Shown here: in pieces, positions 1 to 4,368 of the stretch
Numbering within the stretch: the stretch's first letter is position 1
How the letters are laid out: each line of letters opens with the position of its first letter
Assembly (NCBI GenBank): GCA_030639985.1
Contig: DAOWKG010000015.1
Location: 1-6,434 of the forward strand
Length of the DNA: 6,434 nucleotides
Reading direction: 5' to 3'
From: Desulfuromonadaceae bacterium
GTDB lineage: Bacteria; Desulfobacterota; Desulfuromonadia; Desulfuromonadales; Geopsychrobacteraceae
Made by a program: the position numbers and the translations under genes
The notes under the pieces: model-generated
What the model saw: the letters and a program-made list of their open reading frames with translations, nothing else
Database searches by the model: none
Told to the model about the DNA's origin: nothing

Positions 1-250
1 AATAGATGCAGAGTAATTCCCAGTTGCTGCCATTAGGTGGGTTGTTGTCGTGGTTGTGGTCTATGTGGTGTACGGTTAACTCACGAATTTTTTTGCCTTC
101 AAAATCACGGCCACAGCGACCACATACGTGTGGAAATAATTTCAGCGCCTGTTCTCGATACCCGGTTAACCGCTGTCGTTCCTCTTGGCGCATGTCGGCG
201 ACCAGTTTGTTGCATTTTTCAGTGTCATTTGTCGACTTGCCAGTTGCCAT
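1..250 (-). CDS. yajD: YajD-type HNH nuclease, 3' part outside the window
   Basis: The reading frame runs leftward from an ATG at 250 and is still open at base 1, so only the first 83 residues are visible. It matches the YajD family of small HNH-endonuclease-fold proteins (usually a little over 100 residues). Landmarks are GYREQAL at about 30-36, a zinc-type C-x-x-C (C43, C46), the HNH core H61-H62-I-D64-H65 followed by N and D residues, and then GSNWELLC (74-81), whose last Cys would begin the second zinc pair. Family members are predicted metal-dependent nucleases; the cellular role is not settled. The N-terminus is about 16 residues longer than I recall for E. coli YajD. No good Shine-Dalgarno precedes the ATG at 250, and a second ATG at codon 20 (position 193) is an alternative start. 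It follows ilvC in the same direction after a 97-nt gap holding an inverted repeat. The family is clear; the start is uncertain. Confidence 0.85.
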   Translation of the reverse strand, partial: MATGKSTNDTEKCNKLVADMRQEERQRLTGYREQALKLFPHVCGRCGRDFEGKKIRELTVHHIDHNHDNNPPNGSNWELLCIY

Positions 251-276
251 CAAATTGTGTCCAGAGAAGGTTTATT

Positions 277-337
277 TATCTGCAGATCACCGCTACCTAG
301 AACGGTTTTACATTCTTTCAGAGGTGATCTGCAGATA
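277..337. repeat. 15-bp perfect inverted repeat between ilvC and yajD
   Basis: TATCTGCAGATCACC at 277-291 is matched exactly by its reverse complement at 323-337, with a 31-nt spacer. Each arm contains the 10-bp palindrome ATCTGCAGAT, so that core also occurs as a direct repeat (278-287 and 327-336). The element starts 10 nt after the ilvC stop codon. A transcript from ilvC could fold it into a 15-bp stem, but no T-run follows on either strand, so it is not a standard intrinsic terminator. It may act as an mRNA 3'-end stabiliser, an inefficient or Rho-assisted terminator, a paired operator for a dimeric protein, or a copy of a small dispersed repeat. The window alone cannot decide between these. 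Confidence 0.75.
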
Positions 338-347
338 GTATAACAGC

Positions 348-1820
348 TTATGCTATTGCTTTCATTCCGTCCATTGCTGCGCGTAGAACTTCACCAACTT
401 CTTCAATCAGGTGCGAACGAATTTCTTCATTAATCTCTACCAAGTCCCGATTGTCGACCCCATTATCTTTACTTTGTAGCCCTTTGCCAATTACATCGGT
501 TTCGATTGAAGCCATAAAGTCTTTTAACAATGGCACACAGGCATGGGCGAACAGGTAGCAACCATATTCAGCAGTATCGGAAATGATGCGATTCATTTCG
601 TAGAGTTTTTTTCTGGCGATGGTATTGGCAATCAGCGGAGTTTCGTGAAGTGATTCGTAATAAGCTGATTCTGGTTCGATGCCGGAAATAACCATGGTTT
701 CAAAGGCGAGTTCAACTCCGGCTTTAACCATGGCAACCATCAGAATGCCTTTGTCAAAGAATTCCTGCTCCGAAATATCACCGAGTGCTACTGTTTTTTC
801 AAAGGCCGTTTGCCCGGTTTGTTCACGCCAGTTGAGCAGGTTGTGATCGTTATTGTCCCAATCTGCCATCATAGTCTTGGAAAACTCACCAGAAAGGATG
901 TCATCCATATGTTTTTCAAACAGTGGGCGCATGATCTCTTTAAGCTCTTCTGCCAGTTCAAATGCTTCAATTTTGGCAGGGTTGGCAAGACGATCAAGCA
1001 TATTGGTGATGCCGCCTTGTTTTAAGGCTTCGGTAATGGTTTCCCAGCCATATTGAAGCAACTGAACTGCCCAAGGTGCTTCGATGCCATCATTGACCAT
1101 TTTATCAAAGCAGAGTAATGAACCGGCTTGGAGCATGCCGCAAAGTATAGTTTGCTCGCCCATCAAGTCAGATTTTACTTCGGCAATAAAGGATGATTCC
1201 AGCACCCCGGCACGGTCACCGCCTTGGGCGGAGCAGAGTGCTTTAGCGATTTCGAGACCATCACCATTGGGATCGTTTTCGCCGTGAACTGCAATCAGGG
1301 TAGGTACGCCGAAGCCACGTTTGTACTCTTCCCGTACTTCACTGCCGGGACATTTAGGTGCTACCATGATGACTGTCAGATCACTACGGATATCGGCCCC
1401 TTCTTCAACGATATTGAAGCCGTGGGCGTAAGAGAAGGTTGCGTTTTTCTGCATTAGGGGAATAACCGTGTTGACTACATCGCTATGCTGTTTGTCGGGA
1501 GCAAGATTCATAACGATATCGGCAGTTGGCAACATTTCTTCGTAGCTGCCAACGGTAAAACCATTGTCGGTGGCATTGCGGTATGATTGCCGTTTTTCCG
1601 CAATTGCAGCACTGCGTAAAGTGTAGGCAACATCGAGGCCGCTATCACGCATATTGAGTCCCTGGTTCAGTCCCTGAGCGCCGCAACCGACAATAACAAT
1701 TTTTTTGCCTTTGGCATAATCGCTGCCAGCGGTGAATTCATCAGCATCCATAAACCGGCAGGTGCCAAGTTCTTGCAATTTGCGGCTGAAGGGGAGTGAG
1801 TTGAAATAATTGTTGCGCAT
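348..1820 (-). CDS. ilvC: Ketol-acid reductoisomerase, class II (long form)
   Basis: This 490-residue protein catalyses the Mg2+- and NADPH-dependent isomerisation and reduction of 2-acetolactate (or 2-aceto-2-hydroxybutyrate) in valine, leucine and isoleucine synthesis, in the cytoplasm. It aligns with E. coli IlvC (491 residues) almost end to end. The Rossmann nucleotide loop GCGAQG is at 45-50, and R69, R77 and S79 sit where the NADPH 2'-phosphate is bound. H133 and K156 are the catalytic pair, E214, D218 and E222 lie in EVKSDLMGE, and E389, E393 and S414 are in the second knotted helical domain. D218, E222, E389 and E393 match the metal ligands, so the enzyme should be active. The doubled C-terminal domain marks class II rather than the shorter class I enzyme of about 330 residues. 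The start is supported by AAGGAG (1828-1833) 7 nt before the ATG. It lies 36 nt after the selW-like gene, so a shared transcript is likely. Confidence 0.98.
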   Translation of the reverse strand: MRNNYFNSLPFSRKLQELGTCRFMDADEFTAGSDYAKGKKIVIVGCGAQGLNQGLNMRDSGLDVAYTLRSAAIAEKRQSYRNATDNGFTVGSYEEMLPTADIVMNLAPDKQHSDVVNTVIPLMQKNATFSYAHGFNIVEEGADIRSDLTVIMVAPKCPGSEVREEYKRGFGVPTLIAVHGENDPNGDGLEIAKALCSAQGGDRAGVLESSFIAEVKSDLMGEQTILCGMLQAGSLLCFDKMVNDGIEAPWAVQLLQYGWETITEALKQGGITNMLDRLANPAKIEAFELAEELKEIMRPLFEKHMDDILSGEFSKTMMADWDNNDHNLLNWREQTGQTAFEKTVALGDISEQEFFDKGILMVAMVKAGVELAFETMVISGIEPESAYYESLHETPLIANTIARKKLYEMNRIISDTAEYGCYLFAHACVPLLKDFMASIETDVIGKGLQSKDNGVDNRDLVEINEEIRSHLIEEVGEVLRAAMDGMKAIA

Positions 1821-1856
1821 GGTGTTTCTCCTTATATCTACGAAAATAATTAGAGG

Positions 1857-2078
1857 TTAAATTTTTTGCAGCATTTCCAGAATGTTTCCTTCTCCCGGAA
1901 AAATGCCAGTAGCTTTTTTTGAGTATATAAGGTTGGCATCAACCACGATCTCAAAAATACCGCCACTTGAAGGAATCATTTCCACCTTGATGGGAAATTG
2001 TTTTTCAATTTTAGCTGCCAGACTGGCAGCTCGTGGGCGATAACCTCACTGGTTGCAATATTCTATGCTGATTTTCAT
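1857..2078 (-). CDS. SelW-like selenoprotein (Rdx family) with in-frame UGA
   Basis: Reading leftward from the ATG at 2078, codon 11 is TGA (2046-2048). The frame then continues without another stop to TAA at 1857-1859, giving 73 residues. Read as selenocysteine, the start becomes MKISIEYCNQ-U-GYRPRA, a C8-x-x-U11 redox motif after the first beta strand, as in the SelW/SelT/SelH (Rdx) thioredoxin-like family. The family signature G-x-FE is present as GGIFEIVVD (39-47), followed by SKKATGIFP, so homology extends on both sides of the UGA. The length is close to that of other SelW-like proteins. Family members are thought to be thiol-based redox proteins; the substrate is unknown. AAGGAA (2089-2094) lies 10 nt before the ATG. 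A SECIS-like hairpin follows the UGA directly. It is probably the first gene of a transcript with ilvC. A cysteine-family pseudogene with a nonsense mutation is the alternative, but the exact C-x-x-U placement argues against it. Confidence 0.9.
2010..2048 (-). promoter_or_regulatory. Bacterial SECIS element for UGA-selenocysteine decoding
   Basis: Downstream of the UGA (2046-2048) on the minus strand, AGCUGCC (2031-2025) and GGCAGCU (2019-2013) form a perfect 7-bp stem around the 5-nt loop AGUCU (2024-2020). One further A-U pair could close it to a 3-nt loop. There are 21 nt between the UGA and the loop. The known bacterial SECIS pattern is a short stem-loop inside the coding region, about 16-37 nt after the UGA, with a G in the first two loop positions. 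All of this is met, and the loop resembles the AGGUCU of E. coli fdhF. It would recruit SelB carrying Sec-tRNA. Function is inferred from structure. Confidence 0.8.
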
Positions 2079-2363
2079 AACTTTATGGTTCCTTGATCGA
2101 AAACTGTTTAATTGGCGACTCTATTTATTGTGCTTCATCTACTAACGACAACGAGAAAATATCGATTATGCAAAGCTATCCAATTTTGCTGATTTTTTAC
2201 GCCAAGTCAAAGGAAAACTGCTGGAAAATAGCTATCAGTTGCAATAAACTGCTATCTGGGTATAGCAAAATTGTGGTTTTGCTGAAAAATTGTAGGTAAA
2301 TAAATTTATAATTGATAGTGTAGTTAGTTTTTATGGGGTCGAATTTTTGTGTAAGAAAGAGCG
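2079..2363. promoter_or_regulatory. Divergent intergenic region with short repeats, probable promoters
   Basis: This AT-rich stretch separates the leftward selW-ilvC unit from the rightward WYL-regulator gene and must hold promoters for both. It contains CAATTTTGCT (2181-2190) and its reverse complement AGCAAAATTG (2264-2273), a direct repeat AAACTGCT (2215-2222 and 2246-2253), and three copies of GCTATC (2175-2180, 2231-2236, 2251-2256), the last two exactly 20 bp apart. A TATAAT hexamer at 2307-2312 suits a -10 box for the rightward gene, but I find no good -35. On the minus strand TTGTCG, 17 nt, ATAAAT (about 2150 down to 2122) is a weak promoter candidate for selW. The repeats look like operator material, possibly for the adjacent WYL regulator. 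Short frames here resemble no known protein. Confidence 0.5.
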
Positions 2364-3389
2364 ATGATAAATAAACGTAAGCCCGGTCGGGTTGCAAAAA
2401 AATACAGTCAGGCGGCACGGCTATTGAATTTAATCAGGATCCTCGAGTCACGACGTGGTACTACAGTGCTGGAGTTGGTGGAGGAGTGTCAGGTTACCAG
2501 ACGCACGGTTTACCGGGATTTGCAGACGATTATTGATACTGGCTATCCGCTGGTTAGTGAACGTCAAGTTGACGGACAAGTACTCTACAGTTTTATCTCC
2601 GGTTTCAGTCGCATGCCGCCGATCACGTTTTCTCTGGAAGAATTGATGACCCTCTATTTGTGTCGGGGGCAGTTGGAGTTTTTGCAGGGGACACCATTTC
2701 AGGATGATCTCGAAGCTATTTTTTCACGGATACATTCCAATTTGCCGCCCCGTAGTGTCGCTCATCTGGAGCGGATTGCCGAAGCATCGGTGCCACGATT
2801 TCACGGTTTTAAGGATTATTCCAAGCAGCACCAACTGTTAATCGATTTACGTCAAGCTTTACTGCAGCAGCGCCGTTGCCAGATTTCCTATCGGCCTGCA
2901 CAACGGCAATTGCAGCACTATGTGATTGATCCATATACCCTCCTTTTTTTCAAAAACGGTTTGTATATTGGTGGTTATGCCCATAAACGTAACGCTCTCA
3001 GATTGTTTGCGGTGGAGCGAATCAAAGCCGTAGAATTAAAAAATGAGCGTTTTGAGGTGCTTGAAGGTTATCGAGTTGAGATGCTAACTGGTAGCGCCTT
3101 TGGTTTGATTGATGAGGGTGAGGCCCAGCAACTGGAATTGGCTTTCAGCTCAGAGGTTGCCCATTTGGTGCGGGAGCGAATTTGGCACCCGGAACAACAG
3201 ATTGAGGAATGTCCTGATGGTTCATTAATTTTAAGGTTTGGAGCTACTGGTGATAAAGAAATTTTGGCATGGCTTTACTCCTTTATTCCCCATGTTCAGG
3301 TCCTGGCACCAAAATCGTTAGGTGAAAAATTTACCGCTGGGTTGCAGGATGGATTAGTTTTTCAGCAGCAGAAAAAGTCTGCTTTGTAG
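2364..3389 (+). CDS. WYL-domain transcriptional regulator (HTH_11, YafY-like)
   Basis: This 341-residue cytoplasmic protein has the layout of the WYL regulator family. An N-terminal winged helix-turn-helix (about 15-80) carries a recognition-helix region TRRTVYRDL (45-53), followed by a wing that includes the YSF at 75-77. A linker follows, then a WYL domain at about 155-225, in which the eponymous W-Y-L stretch reads LYIGGY (200-205) after PYTLLFFKNG and before LRLFAVERI. A C-terminal WCX-like extension runs from about 255 to 330. WYL domains sense ligands, in some cases nucleic acid or nucleotide signals; nothing here identifies the ligand. The ATG at 2364 is preceded by a purine-rich AAGAAAGAG, a modest ribosome site. 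The gene diverges from selW-ilvC and is followed 31 nt later by the Maf gene. Autoregulation or control of the divergent unit through the intergenic repeats is plausible but unproven. The family is certain; the specific role is unknown. Confidence 0.92.
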   Translation: MINKRKPGRVAKKYSQAARLLNLIRILESRRGTTVLELVEECQVTRRTVYRDLQTIIDTGYPLVSERQVDGQVLYSFISGFSRMPPITFSLEELMTLYLCRGQLEFLQGTPFQDDLEAIFSRIHSNLPPRSVAHLERIAEASVPRFHGFKDYSKQHQLLIDLRQALLQQRRCQISYRPAQRQLQHYVIDPYTLLFFKNGLYIGGYAHKRNALRLFAVERIKAVELKNERFEVLEGYRVEMLTGSAFGLIDEGEAQQLELAFSSEVAHLVRERIWHPEQQIEECPDGSLILRFGATGDKEILAWLYSFIPHVQVLAPKSLGEKFTAGLQDGLVFQQQKKSAL

Positions 3390-3420
3390 GTTGTTCTTAT
3401 GTTGATGGGATGAAATTATT

Positions 3421-4023
3421 ATGAGAAAAATTGTGCTGGCATCGACCAGCCCTTATCGGCAACAATTGTTACGCCAATTACAACTGCCTTTCGTCGCCGT
3501 TGCTCCAGATTATAAAGAGGTGATTGATCTTAATGTTGCGCCCTCATTGTTGGTTAGGCATCTTGCTCTCGGAAAAGCTCAAAGTTTAGTAGAACTCTAC
3601 CCCGATGCTCTGATTATTGGCGCAGACCAGGTTTTTGTCGATCAGCGTGAGCGTTCGGTTGGTAAGGCGGGTAGTCTACAGGCAGCATTTCAACAATTGA
3701 AGCAGATGGCTGGTAAGACCCACAGTTTTTATACTGGATTAGTATTGCTGGATAGTAAGAGCGGTGTGGTGCAGTCTGATTATGCGATCTTTAAGGTTAG
3801 TTTAAAGCCGCTGAATGATGAGCAGATTTATGATTACCTGCAGCGGGAAAAACCGTTTGATTGTGCTGGTTCGTTTAAAATTGAGGGGTTAGGAATCGCT
3901 TTGATGGAAAAAATGGCCGGCGATGATTATAATTCTTTGATAGGTCTGCCTTTGATCAAGTTGGCCGGGATGCTGGAAGTGGCAGGGGTCAATGTCCTGG
4001 GAGGGCAGGGACCAATGCCTTGA
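3421..4023 (+). CDS. yceF: Maf-family nucleotide pyrophosphatase, YceF type
   Basis: This 200-residue cytoplasmic protein is a complete Maf/HAM1-fold pyrophosphatase. Maf enzymes hydrolyse non-canonical nucleoside triphosphates to the monophosphate and pyrophosphate; the YceF subgroup prefers 7-methyl-GTP. Visible motifs are LASTSPYR at 6-13 (substrate and phosphate loop), K52, IIGADQV at 65-71 with the putative catalytic D69, FYTGL at 103-107, CAGSFKIEG at 148-156 and GLPLIKL at 175-181. The D-Q pair and the S-F-K-x-E-G motif match YceF and not the A-D-T and A-Y-G-I-Q-G of the dTTP/UTP-type Maf (YhdE), which is why the YceF subgroup is chosen. A short Gly/Pro tail (194-200) follows the fold. 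The start is supported by a modest GGGA about 10 nt upstream. It is probably co-transcribed with the WYL regulator. The classic yceF-rpmF neighbourhood of enterobacteria is absent here. Confidence 0.93.
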   Translation: MRKIVLASTSPYRQQLLRQLQLPFVAVAPDYKEVIDLNVAPSLLVRHLALGKAQSLVELYPDALIIGADQVFVDQRERSVGKAGSLQAAFQQLKQMAGKTHSFYTGLVLLDSKSGVVQSDYAIFKVSLKPLNDEQIYDYLQREKPFDCAGSFKIEGLGIALMEKMAGDDYNSLIGLPLIKLAGMLEVAGVNVLGGQGPMP

Positions 4024-4028
4024 AGATT

Positions 4029-4066
4029 GGCAAGCTCTTACTTTTGCCTTGATTTGTTTTTTAAAT
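4029..4066 (+). terminator. Weak hairpin plus T-rich tract after yceF
   Basis: GGCAA (4029-4033) can pair with TTGCC (4044-4048) around a 10-nt loop, followed by TTGATTTGTTTTTT. The stem is short and the T-run is interrupted, so this is at best a weak intrinsic terminator for the regulator-yceF transcript. It overlaps the proposed riboswitch promoter. Confidence 0.3.
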
Positions 4067-4077
4067 TTATGTAAAGT
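4049..4077 (+). promoter_or_regulatory. Candidate sigma-70 promoter for the riboswitch transcript
   Basis: TTGATT (4049-4054) and TAAAGT (4072-4077) each match four of six consensus positions and are separated by 17 nt. Transcription would start near 4084, about 15-20 nt before the aptamer, which is the usual layout for a riboswitch leader. It is the best candidate I see in this stretch, but it is not a strong promoter by sequence alone. Confidence 0.4.
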
Positions 4078-4099
4078 GGATAAAAATATTTAGCGTAAA

Positions 4100-4188
4100 G
4101 CTATCTACCGAAAGGGCAAAGCCGGAGTAATCCGGTGACGCAAAGCCACGGATCCTGTTTGTAGGACCGCCGGGTTGCCGAAGAAGAT
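4100..4188 (+). ncRNA. Cyclic di-GMP-I (GEMM-I) riboswitch aptamer
   Basis: The conserved GEMM-I core is easily read. GGGCAAAGCC (4114-4123) leads into a hairpin GCCGGA-GUAA-UCCGGU (4121-4136) capped by a GNRA tetraloop. It is followed by the hallmark GACGCAAAGCC (4137-4147), a second hairpin with UCCU/AGGA stem (4150-4168, loop GUUUGU), and the 3' strand GGGUUGCCGA (4172-4181). A weak closing helix P1 can form between AUCU (4103-4106) and AGAU (4185-4188). By alignment with the Vibrio Vc2 aptamer, the ligand-contacting bases correspond to G4115 (G20), A4142 (A47) and C4178 (C92). A G at the first position favours cyclic di-GMP over the cyclic AMP-GMP-sensing Geobacter variants, which carry A there. 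It lies upstream of the secreted repeat-protein gene. Class identity is very likely; ligand preference rests on my recalled numbering. Confidence 0.93.
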
Positions 4189-4214
4189 TAAGAGTTCTTC
4201 TTCAAGCCTTTTTT
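4172..4214 (+). terminator. Riboswitch expression-platform terminator hairpin
   Basis: GAAGAAGA (4180-4187) and UCUUCUUC (4196-4203) form a perfect 8-bp stem with loop UUAAGAGU. Below it, GGGUU (4172-4176) can pair with AAGCC (4204-4208), with a GCC bulge and one G-G mismatch, which brings the stem right up to U6 (4209-4214). The 5' half of this hairpin is the 3' strand of the aptamer and of P1, so aptamer folding and terminator folding exclude each other. The simplest reading is that ligand binding prevents termination, an ON switch. Free energies were not computed. Confidence 0.65.
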
Positions 4215-4229
4215 ACATATGGACTTGAG

Positions 4230-4268
4230 AAAATACTCACTTCGGCGACGAGGTGAGTATTTTTTTTT
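4230..4268 (+). terminator. Strong intrinsic terminator hairpin
   Basis: AAAATACTCACTTCG (4230-4244) pairs with CGAGGTGAGTATTTT (4249-4263) in a 15-bp stem with one U-G wobble, closed by a GCGA (GNRA) tetraloop (4245-4248). The uninterrupted T-run extends from 4260 to 4268. It is the strongest terminator-like structure in the window and sits 100 nt before the start of the repeat-protein gene, downstream of the riboswitch hairpin. No upstream sequence is obviously able to act as its antiterminator, apart from a 4-bp competing hairpin (TGAG 4226-4229 with CTCA 4236-4239). Confidence 0.85.
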
Positions 4269-4368
4269 GGCTGTGCTACAATTGATAGAGCATCTATTGT
4301 CGGTTGCAGCATAGAAAATATGGTCGTAATAATAGGTACTTTATCTCCTCAAGGGTAACGGGGGAAAA
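4269..4368 (+). promoter_or_regulatory. Leader between terminator and repeat-protein gene
   Basis: This 100-nt leader ends in GGGGG (4360-4364), a G-rich ribosome site very close (4 nt) to the ATG; AAGGG (4351-4355) is an alternative 13 nt away. It contains a small hairpin, ATAGA (4285-4289) with TCTAT (4293-4297), and GCT/AGC-type pairing around it. A poor promoter candidate is TTGCAG (4304-4309), 17 nt, TAATAA (4327-4332). If real, it would allow transcription that bypasses the riboswitch. Support is weak. Confidence 0.3.

Noticed and set aside
277..337. Intrinsic terminator for ilvC
   Set aside because: The stem is strong, but neither strand has a T-run after it and the loop is 31 nt. It is recorded as a repeat instead.
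6..338. Rightward open frame of 110 codons at the left edge
   Set aside because: It is antisense to the clearly conserved YajD frame, has no family resemblance, and runs through the inverted repeat.
810..1457. Several rightward frames of 67-77 codons opposite ilvC
   Set aside because: They are shadows on the opposite strand of a strongly conserved enzyme gene, with no recognisable motifs.
1857..2078. Reading the selW-like gene as a nonsense-mutated pseudogene or sequencing error
   Set aside because: The single stop is TGA exactly at the U of C-x-x-U, the frame is otherwise intact with a good ribosome site, and a SECIS-like hairpin follows at the right distance.
2093..2299. Rightward frame of 68 codons in the intergenic region
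   Set aside because: It has no convincing ribosome site and no recognisable domain, and it covers the repeat-rich promoter region. The same holds for the leftward frame at 2197-2418, which overlaps the start of the WYL gene.
2455..2646. Frame of 63 codons inside the WYL regulator gene
   Set aside because: It is an overlapping frame within a conserved domain-coding sequence, with no independent support.
4027..4048. Sigma-54 promoter (TTGGCA ... TTTTGCC) before the riboswitch
   Set aside because: The GG and GC elements are separated by 15 nt instead of the required 10.
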